A DNA stretch of 9,641 bases from an uncultured Eubacteriaceae bacterium (GTDB lineage Bacteria > Bacillota > Clostridia > Eubacteriales > Eubacteriaceae). Shown piece by piece: positions 1 through 5,844 of this stretch. Made by a program: the position numbers and the translations under genes. Where the stretch lies: NCBI GenBank assembly GCA_947630385.1, contig CANRHG010000060.1:1-9641 (forward strand), read 5' to 3'. A model generated the notes under the pieces. It was not told the origin of the DNA, did not search any database, and was given only the letters and a program-made list of their open reading frames with translations. Each line of letters opens with the position of its first letter. Position 1 is the stretch's first letter.

Positions 1-833
1 GAGTGAGTTACATCTTAAAGCGCAACTACGGCATGACGCTGCCAAAAGCGATGCAGGAAGATTTCAGCTACGCCGTAAAAGAGATCAGCGATCTCGAACA
101 CAAAGAACTCACGCCCGAATGGATCTATGAGATCTTCACCAACCGCTACATCGACCGCAACGACATCTTCAGTCTTCCCGAAGTCCACTTTAAACAGGTC
201 GACGGGATCGCAACGACGGTGACGATCGAAGAAAAGGGAAAAAACACCAAATACTCCGCTCAGGGCAACGGCCGAATCAACGCCGTGAACAACGCGCTTA
301 AAGAATACTTCGGGCTTGACTACAAGCTCGACGTCTACGAAGAACACGCGCTTACCTCCGGCTCGATGTCCAAGGCCAGCGCCTATATCGGGATCAAAGA
401 CGACGACGGAAAAATGTTCTGGGGCGTCGGGATCGACGACGACATCATCAAAGCTTCCGTCAGCGCCCTGGTCTCGGCCGTAAACAAGCTCTTGCTCGAA
501 GAACGGGCCGAAACCAGCGACAAACGCCTGGACGACCTGCTCAGTTACATCCGAAAGAACTCGGACACGGTATCGCTCGAAAGCCTGGCCGATGAGTTTC
601 ATCTGTCGGTCCCGTACCTGTCCAAGTACATCAAGCAAAAAGCCGGCCGGAGTTTTTCGGAGATTTTGACCGACGTGAAAATGCAAAAAGCCTGTTCGAT
701 GTTAAAGTCCGGAAACCTTCCGATCCGTGACATCGCCGAACGCGTCGGCTACGAAAGTCCGGAACACTTCTCGCGCCAGTTCAAGCGCAAGTACAACAAG
801 ACGCCGAGGCAGTACCGAAACGCCGATAAATAA
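1..833 (+). CDS. leuA: 2-isopropylmalate synthase C-terminal part fused to AraC-type DNA-binding domain (5' partial)
   Basis: The reading frame is open to the left edge. The first complete codon, GTG, follows a partial codon ending GA, so it is probably an internal Val of a Gly-Val-Ser-Tyr-Ile-Leu stretch and not a start. Residues 1-165 (counting from that Val) match the end of class-2 LeuA. The LPKAMQEDF linker region is visible, then the leucine-binding dimer domain with GNGRINAVNNALKE (about 88-101), EEHALTSGSMSKASAY and WGVGIDDDIIKAS. In this family that domain mediates leucine feedback inhibition of the first committed step of leucine synthesis. Residues 174-274 are a full AraC/XylS two-helix-turn-helix module, with SLESLADEFHLSVPYLSKY as HTH 1 and IRDIAERVGYESPEHFSRQF as HTH 2. 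LeuA normally ends after the regulatory domain, so this is a fusion. The catalytic TIM barrel would lie outside the window and cannot be checked. Inference: a leucine-responsive enzyme that also regulates transcription, or a regulator recycled from LeuA. Confidence 0.85.
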   Translation, partial: VSYILKRNYGMTLPKAMQEDFSYAVKEISDLEHKELTPEWIYEIFTNRYIDRNDIFSLPEVHFKQVDGIATTVTIEEKGKNTKYSAQGNGRINAVNNALKEYFGLDYKLDVYEEHALTSGSMSKASAYIGIKDDDGKMFWGVGIDDDIIKASVSALVSAVNKLLLEERAETSDKRLDDLLSYIRKNSDTVSLESLADEFHLSVPYLSKYIKQKAGRSFSEILTDVKMQKACSMLKSGNLPIRDIAERVGYESPEHFSRQFKRKYNKTPRQYRNADK

Positions 834-841
834 GACGATCT

Positions 842-869
842 ACCTACCGCTTAAGCGGTAGGTTTTTTT
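842..869 (+). terminator. Intrinsic terminator of the leuA-araC fusion gene
   Basis: A perfect inverted repeat with arms of 11 nt (842-852 and 853-863, centre CTTAAG) is followed by seven T. It begins 9 nt after the TAA stop. The left side has no A-run, so it works on the plus strand only. Confidence 0.9.
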
Positions 870-873
870 ACGC

Positions 874-906
874 AAAAAAACGCCCAAACATAATATTTGG
901 GCGTTT
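874..906 (-). terminator. Intrinsic terminator of the HdeD-like gene
   Basis: The arms AAACGCCCAAA (878-888) and TTTGGGCGTTT (896-906) enclose a 7-nt loop. Read on the minus strand, the stem is followed by a T-run (A at 874-880 on plus). It lies 12 nt past the stop of the minus-strand gene. On plus the stem is followed only by TTTC, so any plus-strand role would be weak. Confidence 0.85.
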
Positions 907-917
907 CTTGAAATACA

Positions 918-2336
918 CTAATTTGACAGATCCCCGAGCCGGAACGGTTTTCCGGGTTTTAGGGGATATTCGACGGGATGTCCGTTTTCGTCGAGCATGT
1001 ACAGGCGCCTTTCGGTCACGATCGTGTCTTCGGCTTCGTATAGCTCGTCGAGGTAGTACAGGTACGTTCCGGGCGTTACGATCCCATTGGGCTGGATCAG
1101 GCGTAGCCCCGTCGTGCCGATGACGTCGTTTACGACTTCGGCGCAGTTTTCAAGAAGGCCATAGTAGGTTTTGTACTTGCTGCCTTCTTTAAACTTATAA
1201 AGGGTCGCGTCTTCTTCGAGGTATAACAGGCTTCCCGTATCCTTAAAGCTGTTCGGGTCCGCGTCGATCAGCCCTTCGGCCGCGAGCTGAGCTTCGGGTT
1301 TCCACTCATAGGTCATCGACATGATCTCGTCGAGCTTTTTTTGCACCGCTTCTTCGAGTTCGGGCGTGAGCATCAGCCCGTAAGCCATCAGGATCTTCTT
1401 GTCGTCTTTTAGGGCCATCTCGAGGTGCTTTTGCGGTGGGACCAGAGCCATCGTGCCGTCGGCCAAGAACCCACCGAGCCTCCAGGTGGCTTCGTCGTAA
1501 TCGCCGTAGGCGTAGACTTTTCCCTTATAACACAGGTCACAGTGGCCAAAGCCGGGGATAAGCCCGGCGCGGGTATGGACGTAAACGATCAGTGGGGGCT
1601 CTTTTCCTTCGGCCGGCTCCTGCAGGCGCAGGACCTCGGCGGGCTCTTCTTCGACCATCATGTTGATCTCGCGAAAGAAAGCCATCGGTAGGAACGCGGC
1701 AATGTACTTCGGAAGGATGATCGTAAAGTTGTGGCGAAGTTTCGCGTTGTGAAACAACAGGCTTCCGATGCCTTCAAGAAAGGCGTTGAGGCCGAGGGCC
1801 ACCAGGTAAAGGCCGACGTAGATCGCCAGGATCCGCGTGCCGTCTCCGGAAAAGAGGATCAAAAGACCTAGGACCAAATACAGAACAAACCAGAAAGCCG
1901 ATGAAAACCAGGGCGCGTCTTCCTTGATCAAACGGATCACGTCGATGAGCATGAAGACGGAAGTGACCACGCTCAAAACTCCGATCAGGATCCGGAAGGT
2001 CACGGTCAGGAACTGGGGAACCGCGCTGACGACGACCGCCCCGATCACAAACAACGCTCCCAGAAGAAGCAGACGGGTCGTCGTCCTGGCCGTTCGCGTT
2101 AATACGGCAAAAACGTAGATGATCCCGATCAAAGCCACGACGACCGAGATCGCCAGAGCCGTATCCTCGGCGCGAAGGTTTGGATTAAAGACCAGGACCA
2201 GGCCCAAAATCAGGACCGCGAGGCTTGCCAGGATCCACAGAGCGATCACGATATAGTGCCGCTTTCCGTGGGGTGGCGACTGGGATTTTTTGTTTTTCTC
2301 CGTCAGTTCCCAGGGTTGATATTGGTAGTTCGCCAT
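918..2336 (-). CDS. HdeD-like (DUF308) membrane protein with C-terminal putative permuted papain-like domain
   Basis: This 472-residue polytopic membrane protein has a cytoplasmic-type basic N-terminus (residues 1-26). About six hydrophobic segments follow (roughly 28-50, 58-80, 88-108, 112-133, 145-163 and 168-190), arranged in pairs as in HdeD/DUF308 proteins. A soluble domain of about 245 residues follows. It contains VYVHTRAGLIPGFGHCDLCY (about 252-270), a GKVYAYGDYD stretch, and near residue 398 ENCAEVVNDVIG. A His/Gly-His motif first and an N-C-A/S-E-V-V motif last resemble circularly permuted NlpC/P60 or DUF4105-type papain folds, with H254 or H265 and C398 as candidate catalytic residues. 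That assignment is my inference and needs a profile search. The start is well supported: AAAGGAG at 2343-2349 (minus) lies 6 nt before the ATG. The gene has its own terminator and is preceded by a hairpin-rich leader. Substrate and role are unknown; envelope maintenance is plausible. Confidence 0.8.
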   Translation of the reverse strand: MANYQYQPWELTEKNKKSQSPPHGKRHYIVIALWILASLAVLILGLVLVFNPNLRAEDTALAISVVVALIGIIYVFAVLTRTARTTTRLLLLGALFVIGAVVVSAVPQFLTVTFRILIGVLSVVTSVFMLIDVIRLIKEDAPWFSSAFWFVLYLVLGLLILFSGDGTRILAIYVGLYLVALGLNAFLEGIGSLLFHNAKLRHNFTIILPKYIAAFLPMAFFREINMMVEEEPAEVLRLQEPAEGKEPPLIVYVHTRAGLIPGFGHCDLCYKGKVYAYGDYDEATWRLGGFLADGTMALVPPQKHLEMALKDDKKILMAYGLMLTPELEEAVQKKLDEIMSMTYEWKPEAQLAAEGLIDADPNSFKDTGSLLYLEEDATLYKFKEGSKYKTYYGLLENCAEVVNDVIGTTGLRLIQPNGIVTPGTYLYYLDELYEAEDTIVTERRLYMLDENGHPVEYPLKPGKPFRLGDLSN

Positions 2337-2600
2337 AAAAAACTCCTTTGATGAAAAAAAACCGGTCTTTACGACCGGTTATAGAGGAGAACCGTAAAAA
2401 AATACTACTACAGATAATTGCAATTCGGGCCGGAGCCCGAATATAAATATCACTTGAAAGTCTGCCGGACGGAAAATGTCTTTGACACATGGTTCCCCCT
2501 CGTCCGTTCCGAACACACTTTTAAGTAGCTGATGGATAAAATCCATGAGCAAGCAAATTGTTTTTGAATCAATACCCCGTTTGATTCGGGCTATAGTCAG
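2337..2600 (-). promoter_or_regulatory. Hairpin-rich leader region of the HdeD-like gene
   Basis: This stretch between two minus-strand genes has no convincing ORF but several inverted repeats. ATGGAT/ATCCAT lies at 2532-2546 with a 3-nt loop. A longer imperfect stem uses CGGAC/GTCCG with GGAA/TTCC and GTGTC/GACAT inside (about 2463-2505). ATTCGGGC/GCCCGAAT lies at 2423-2442 with a 4-nt loop. The attenuator-like terminator at 2354-2380 comes last, followed by the AAAGGAG ribosome binding site. I compared it by eye with T-box, c-di-AMP, c-di-GMP, guanidine, Mn and Mg riboswitch signatures and recognised none. I found no clear -35/-10 pair. It may be a cis-regulatory RNA, or just repeats around a promoter I cannot place. 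Confidence 0.4.
2354..2380 (-). terminator. Leader terminator (attenuator candidate) just upstream of the HdeD-like gene
   Basis: On minus, AACCGGTC (2380-2373) pairs with GACCGGTT (2367-2360) around a 5-nt loop and is followed by a run of T (A at 2354-2360 on plus). Only 17 nt separate it from the start codon, leaving no room for a promoter, so transcripts must cross it to express the gene. A competing hairpin is possible: CGGTT (2394-2390) can pair with AACCG (2380-2376), which is the left arm of the terminator. Confidence 0.7.
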
Positions 2601-2624
2601 TTTAACATAAATGCGGGTACTCCG

Positions 2625-3290
2625 CTAATTCCCATAGATCAGGTAAGAGGTAGGTAAGGCCTCGAGCCTGTTTTGATATACATCGTAGTCCGGTATAAAC
2701 GAACGCAAATAATCGTAAAATTCTTTGCTGTGATTGGGAATTTTTATGTGAGCCAACTCGTGCAGGACGACGCTGTCGATTTCTTCCGGACTGGCTACCG
2801 TCAGAAAAAAGTTAAAGCGCATCACTTTGGTCGATGGGGTACAACTCCCCCAGCGCGTTTTCATCGTCCGGATCTTAAAATTCTCATAATCTATCCCAGT
2901 ACGCTGACTCCAAAACTTTAGCCTGTTATCGATATACCCCGTTAACGCTTCTTTAATAATTTTATCGAGATGCCATTTCAAAAGTTCGTACGGAAAGTCT
3001 TTATAGTTTTCGGGGAGCAACAATTCCTCACCGAGTATCGGTGCATCGACCGGGGCGTAACGGATGGGAACGGTCCGGGCTAAAAATAATATCCCCGTAG
3101 GCGGACTTTTTTTTGAAGAGGCTTCAAAATATTTAAGAAGGTAGCTGTCGCTTATTTCGGGAGGCTTGCTGACCGCGATATGGTCCTCCTTTTGACGGAT
3201 GTAGACCTTCTTTATGTCCTTTTCGGTAACGTAAACGGGCAGCCCGGGGACCCCTTCTAAGCGGTAAGGGCCGCGTAGGGTCTTAGCCAT
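2625..3290 (-). CDS. YgjP-like (DUF45) zinc metallopeptidase
   Basis: This 221-residue protein belongs to the YgjP-like metal-dependent hydrolase family (COG1451, related to M48/SprT-type proteases). The C-terminal half carries the family signature in order: MKTRWGSC (about 143-150), RFNFFLTVASPEEIDSVV, then HELAHIKIPNHSKEF. The two His of HELAH bind zinc with Glu as the catalytic base, and the His in PNHSKEF is the usual third ligand. The N-terminal half is the variable beta-rich region normal for the family, and the length is normal. There is no signal peptide or membrane segment, so it is probably cytoplasmic. The substrate is unknown for the family. Its ATG overlaps the stop of the upstream gene by one base (TGATG) and there is no good Shine-Dalgarno of its own, which suggests translational coupling. 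Confidence 0.85.
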   Translation of the reverse strand: MAKTLRGPYRLEGVPGLPVYVTEKDIKKVYIRQKEDHIAVSKPPEISDSYLLKYFEASSKKSPPTGILFLARTVPIRYAPVDAPILGEELLLPENYKDFPYELLKWHLDKIIKEALTGYIDNRLKFWSQRTGIDYENFKIRTMKTRWGSCTPSTKVMRFNFFLTVASPEEIDSVVLHELAHIKIPNHSKEFYDYLRSFIPDYDVYQNRLEALPTSYLIYGN

Positions 3291-3898
3291 CAGTTGCGCT
3301 CGATGAAGATACTGACGTTTGATTTGTCGTCAAGACCGGTCCGCTCCGCGTTGTTCGGTGAGACCGTAACGCTTACGTTGCAGTCGGAAGCGGTCCCTGT
3401 GACCTGGACCGACTGTCCGTTTTGGATGACGTCGTACCCAGGCGAGTTTTTAAGCAGATCTTCGTAAAAGCTGCTTATCGTTTCGGTATCGGCATCCGAC
3501 CCGTACGTGGCCGTCCAGCCGGGCTTTCCGTTGTCGGTGATGATGTCGTTGGAATCGGCAGCGGTTTTGGCCATAAAAATCGGAATCAAGTTGCTCGGAT
3601 ACGACTCGGTAAGTTGGTCGACGACTTCCGGTTCGTTGATGTAGGAACTGTTGCGGTCGATGACGCCCTGCATTTCGGACGACGGGCTCAAAGACTCCGC
3701 AACGTCGGTGTTGTTCGTTACATTGTTATCGTCAAGCGGCGTAGGGTTTTCTATGGTTTGTTCGACCTCGCCGGAAGGGTTGTATTTGGGGGTCTCGGGC
3801 GTATTGCTTTTTACAAAAAAGTAATACGCGACAAAGAGGATCACGGCGACGATCAAGATCGTCCCGAAGATCGTAAGATAACGTCTTGATCTTGTCAT
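3290..3898 (-). CDS. Single-pass membrane-anchored protein of unknown function
   Basis: I chose the ATG at 3898-3896 because AAAGGAGG (3913-3906) ends 7 nt before it. The frame could open nine codons earlier, but that would place the ribosome binding site inside the gene. The protein has 202 residues: a basic start (MTRSRRY), one hydrophobic segment at about 8-28 (signal anchor, no lipobox Cys), then a Pro/Asn/Thr/Asp-rich linker to about 75. An acidic extracytoplasmic domain of about 125 residues follows, with TISSFYEDLLKNSPGYDV and a beta-rich end (VQVTGTASDCNVSVTVSPNN). I do not recognise the family. Orientation is predicted N-in, C-out. It sits first in a two-gene unit with the YgjP-like peptidase, overlapping it by one base. 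A functional link is possible but not shown. Confidence 0.8.
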   Translation of the reverse strand: MTRSRRYLTIFGTILIVAVILFVAYYFFVKSNTPETPKYNPSGEVEQTIENPTPLDDNNVTNNTDVAESLSPSSEMQGVIDRNSSYINEPEVVDQLTESYPSNLIPIFMAKTAADSNDIITDNGKPGWTATYGSDADTETISSFYEDLLKNSPGYDVIQNGQSVQVTGTASDCNVSVTVSPNNAERTGLDDKSNVSIFIERN

Positions 3899-3905
3899 AA
3901 GACGA

Positions 3906-3913
3906 CCTCCTTT
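3906..3913 (-). promoter_or_regulatory. Ribosome binding site fixing the start of the membrane-anchored protein
   Basis: A full AAAGGAGG on the minus strand lies 7 nt before the ATG at 3898. It decides between this start and one nine codons upstream. Confidence 0.85.
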
Positions 3914-3923
3914 CTTTAAAAAC

Positions 3924-3929
3924 ATTATA
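3924..3929 (-). promoter_or_regulatory. Possible -10 element for the two minus-strand genes
   Basis: TATAAT on the minus strand lies 11 nt ahead of the AAAGGAGG. That would leave a very short leader. No convincing -35 is found at 16-18 nt, so this may not be a working promoter. Confidence 0.3.
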
Positions 3930-4380
3930 ATGGATAATCTTCAAAATTACCTTAAAGCTTCGGGTTTCGACTTAAGCATTTGCTATAAATGGGTATAATG
4001 GGCCAAAAGTTTCTTTGTTGATCATAGGCTGAAAAATAATTTATAAGCCAAACGGACGGCGGTTGAATAAACTTACGAGGATGTAATATTTCGCTCCAAT
4101 TATAATCAAGAAAACCCCTAAACAGACAATTTTTTCTAAATTCTTTTTCTCGGACCCACTATTTCCACAGGATTATAAATATGACCTTTAGATTTTATGA
4201 GTTTTGAGCATGAATAAAAAAAGTCATTTTTTTAGCGGTTCCAGAAAGGCTTGACCGGTTCTATTTTCCCGTTTTTTGAGCAAAAGTTAGCGGATGTTGC
4301 GGTTTTCTCGTGGTTATACGCTATTATTCGGGAGAAAAAAACGAAACTTTTCAAATCGCTTTAAATGGGATATCATTAAA
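3930..4380. other. AT-rich intergenic region between divergent genes
   Basis: About 450 nt hold no credible coding frame, tRNA or insertion-sequence end. I see two TATA-like words at 3984-4000 on plus without a good -35, and an A7/T7 inverted repeat at 4216-4233. It separates the GC-richer left genes from the AT-richer right genes and may be the left edge of an acquired block. Confidence 0.5.
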
Positions 4381-4388
4381 TATATAAG
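4360..4388 (+). promoter_or_regulatory. Likely sigma-A promoter of the Rpn-family gene
   Basis: TTTAAA (4360-4365) is followed after 17 nt by TATAAG (4383-4388), which match the -35 and -10 consensus at 4 and 5 of 6 positions. The predicted transcript would start near 4395, about 30 nt before the gene. An AGGTGGG at 4403-4409 follows. Confidence 0.5.
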
Positions 4389-4412
4389 AGAGAAAGAAGC
4401 TTAGGTGGGTAG

Positions 4413-4445
4413 ATGAAATCTTTTTTATGGAGGGAGTCATTATAA
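4413..4445 (+). other. Possible 10-codon leader ORF overlapping the start of the Rpn-family gene
   Basis: ATG at 4413 follows AGGTGGG by 3 nt and encodes MKSFLWRESL before TAA at 4443-4445, ending 19 nt inside the Rpn frame in another phase. It may be chance, but it has a better-placed SD than the Rpn start and could couple translation. Confidence 0.25.
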
Positions 4446-5527
4446 AAACAGAAAATGCATTAAAACAACAGACCAAAGACCTCGTTTTTAGCGAAGGTTT
4501 TTCCGGGGAGCCAAAACTACCCCAAGTTTACCATAGCCTGTTTCCGAACGATCCCGACTGGGAAGACCACTACTACCATAAAATTGACACCTCGTCGGAG
4601 TTGGTCAATACTTTAAGAAACGACCTGAGTTTTTTCGTCCGAAGACAAAACGGCCCAGACCGGTTAATTGGTCTAGAAGCCCAGTCGACCTGGGACCGTA
4701 AAAATTTAGACCGCTTTGGGAATTACCAGTTTCTTAGCAACGCTAAGGCACTGAAGATTCTTAAAGATTTCAAACTAATGGGAGTCGAAAATTATGTTTT
4801 CGTCCTTTATATCGGGGATGAACTTCTAAACAAAGATTACTATACTTTCGAAGACGAACACCCCTGTCCGGAGCGTTTTTTAATTACCCGTAGGCTACCG
4901 GTAACGGTCATGAGTAGACGTAACGGCAAGATCCCGAAAACGGAGGTTTTTACGGAATACCTTGAGTTTTGTGAAATCTTTAAAGACGTGACTTCAAAAT
5001 ACGACCGGGACCAAAAAGCACTTGAGGTTTTAGTTGAAAAGTGTTTGGAAGAAGGGATTTACGAAGATCTGTTTAAAGAGCGAAGAGATGAAATCATTGG
5101 AGGATTTATGTCGATATTTAGTCAGGTACAGGAAACGGAAAAGCTTCTACGAAGAAATTTAAATCTAGAAAACGTCGTTAAAACGCGAGATAAAACGATC
5201 GATGAGCAAAAGGTAACAATTGAAGATCGAGATAAAACGATCGACGAGCAGAAGGTAACAATCGAAGCCAAAAATAAAACGATCGACGAGCAAAAGATAA
5301 CAATCGAAGACCAAGGTAAAACGATTGAAGCTAAAGATAAAACGATCGATGAGCAGAAAATAACAATTAAAGACAGAGACCGGAAGATTGATGATCTTGA
5401 ATTGACCGTAAAAAATGTTCAAACTAAAAATGAGAATTTGAACAACGAAGTTAAAACGCAAAAGCAAACGATCAATGAATTAAGAGAAGAAATCGAAAAA
5501 CTTAAAGGTCATTCGGACGGAAAGTAA
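4427..5527 (+). CDS. Rpn-family PD-(D/E)XK nuclease with tandem-repeat coiled-coil C-terminus
   Basis: This 366-residue protein resembles Rpn (recombination-promoting nuclease/putative transposase) proteins of the PD-(D/E)XK superfamily. The nuclease core is seen in RNDLSFF (D66), LIGLEAQST (E84, Q86) and a conserved R near 96 (DRFGNYQFL), then a beta-strand ENYVFVLYIG (121-130). The lysine of the classical motif is replaced by Gln, as is usual in Rpn relatives. Residues about 190-227 are helical. From about 230 to the end the protein is charged coiled coil, including 14-residue repeats such as DKTIDEQKVTIEDR. An in-frame GGAGG-ATTT-ATG at codon 228 could direct separate translation of the last 139 residues. 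In E. coli, Rpn proteins are known toxin/antitoxin genes-within-genes with anti-phage activity; extending this here is inference. The start is uncertain: ATG 4427 has only a distant SD, while GGAGGG at 4429-4434 lies inside the first codons and could serve an ATT at 4439. Confidence 0.75.
   Translation: MEGVIIKTENALKQQTKDLVFSEGFSGEPKLPQVYHSLFPNDPDWEDHYYHKIDTSSELVNTLRNDLSFFVRRQNGPDRLIGLEAQSTWDRKNLDRFGNYQFLSNAKALKILKDFKLMGVENYVFVLYIGDELLNKDYYTFEDEHPCPERFLITRRLPVTVMSRRNGKIPKTEVFTEYLEFCEIFKDVTSKYDRDQKALEVLVEKCLEEGIYEDLFKERRDEIIGGFMSIFSQVQETEKLLRRNLNLENVVKTRDKTIDEQKVTIEDRDKTIDEQKVTIEAKNKTIDEQKITIEDQGKTIEAKDKTIDEQKITIKDRDRKIDDLELTVKNVQTKNENLNNEVKTQKQTINELREEIEKLKGHSDGK
5099..5110 (+). promoter_or_regulatory. 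Internal ribosome binding site and start codon inside the Rpn-family gene
   Basis: GGAGG (5099-5103), 4 nt, then ATG (5108-5110), in frame with the host gene at codon 228. It would yield a 139-residue protein (5108-5527) consisting of the coiled-coil part only. The same site (one base changed, GGAG then 5 nt) starts the separate short gene at 5622. Confidence 0.6.
5108..5527 (+). CDS. Candidate internally translated C-terminal protein (RpnS-like antitoxin)
   Basis: The 139-residue product would start MSIFSQVQ and consist almost entirely of charged, heptad-like coiled coil, with no part of the nuclease core. In characterised E. coli Rpn genes the separately translated C-terminal domain (RpnS) dimerises through a repeat-variable helix and inhibits the full-length toxin (RpnL). 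The position here, directly after the nuclease domain and directly before a repeat array, is the one expected. Evidence for translation is the Shine-Dalgarno, plus the fact that the downstream duplicate preserves exactly this start region. No expression evidence exists in the sequence. Confidence 0.5.
   Translation: MSIFSQVQETEKLLRRNLNLENVVKTRDKTIDEQKVTIEDRDKTIDEQKVTIEAKNKTIDEQKITIEDQGKTIEAKDKTIDEQKITIKDRDRKIDDLELTVKNVQTKNENLNNEVKTQKQTINELREEIEKLKGHSDGK
5189..5377 (+). repeat. 42-nt tandem repeats encoding 14-residue coiled-coil units
   Basis: Units lie at 5189-5230 (DKTIDEQKVTIEDR), 5231-5272 (DKTIDEQKVTIEAK), 5273-5314 (NKTIDEQKITIEDQ) and 5336-5377 (DKTIDEQKITIKDR), with a 21-nt half unit (GKTIEAK) at 5315-5335. 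A degenerate unit follows to about 5419. The 14-residue period equals two heptads, so unit gain or loss would lengthen or shorten the coil without changing its register. Each unit starts AAAACGAT(C/T)GA. Confidence 0.9.
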
Positions 5528-5546
5528 AAACCAATTTAAGACAATT

Positions 5547-5577
5547 CGGCGCTTTGGGAACAATTCTCAGAGCGCCG
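5547..5577 (+). terminator. Hairpin after the Rpn-family gene (weak terminator)
   Basis: Arms of 14 nt (5547-5560, 5564-5577) pair throughout, with two G-T wobbles, around a 3-nt loop. The stem is followed by CTTTACTTTAA, an interrupted T-tract, so some read-through into the next short gene is likely. Confidence 0.65.
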
Positions 5578-5621
5578 CTTTACTTTAAGTATGAGAGAAT
5601 GATGAAATCATTGGAGAATTT

Positions 5622-5831
5622 ATGTCGATATTTAGTCAAATGCAAATTATAGATAGCCAGAAATTAATCATCAAAGACCAAGGTAAAACGATCGATGAGC
5701 AGAAGATAACAATTGAAGCCAGAGATAAAACGATCAATGGGCAAAAGGCGACAATTGAAGATCAAGATAAAACGATCGATGAATTAAGAGAAGAAATCAA
5801 AAAACTTGAAAATAAGCCAGGCGGAAAGTAA
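5622..5831 (+). CDS. Free-standing RpnS-like coiled-coil protein (partial duplicate of the upstream gene's 3' end)
   Basis: This 69-residue protein starts MSIFSQMQIIDSQKL, carries two 14-residue repeats (GKTIDEQKITIEAR, DKTINGQKATIEDQ) plus a partial third, and ends EIKKLENKPGGK. That matches the C-terminal part of the Rpn-family protein. GGAG lies 5 nt before the ATG. Positions 5601-5638 match 5087-5124 of the upstream gene with a single difference over 38 nt, and the following terminators are also related, so the unit arose by duplication of the 3' end. A TGA at 5592-5594 shuts off the frame upstream, and no nuclease portion remains. It could be a decayed remnant. However, the intact frame, SD, start and strong terminator fit a working small protein that could bind or inhibit the upstream nuclease. 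Confidence 0.6.
   Translation: MSIFSQMQIIDSQKLIIKDQGKTIDEQKITIEARDKTINGQKATIEDQDKTIDELREEIKKLENKPGGK
5682..5783 (+). repeat. Repeat units of the 42-nt family in the duplicate gene
   Basis: Units lie at 5682-5723 and 5724-5765, with a partial unit (DKTIDE) at 5766-5783. There are fewer units than in the upstream gene, so the number has changed since the duplication. Confidence 0.8.
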
Positions 5832-5844
5832 AATAATATAATTC

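Noticed and set aside
15..686. Long open frame on the minus strand opposite the leuA-araC gene
   Set aside because: Shadow of the real gene: no SD, no recognisable family, and the plus frame matches LeuA and AraC domains throughout.
2337..2600. T-box, c-di-AMP, guanidine or other known riboswitch
   Set aside because: Class-defining words (such as the T-box GGTGGNACCGCG) are absent. The GGGGGAACC and CATCAGCTA words on minus resemble pieces of the ydaO motif but are in the wrong order and spacing.
3422..3889. Plus-strand open frame opposite the membrane-anchored protein gene
   Set aside because: Arg/Val/Gly-rich composition typical of an antisense shadow; the minus frame has an AAAGGAGG and a signal anchor.
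4216..4233. A7/T7 inverted repeat as a terminator
   Set aside because: The stem has only A-T pairs and there is no gene directly upstream on either strand, so it is probably chance in AT-rich DNA.
5189..5377. CRISPR array
   Set aside because: The 42-nt repeats are contiguous, without spacers, and in frame within a coding sequence.
5165..5467. Minus-strand open frame across the repeat array, rich in Phe/Leu/Tyr
   Set aside because: Produced by the reverse complement of the repeated Lys/Ile/Asp/Glu codons; no SD or start support.
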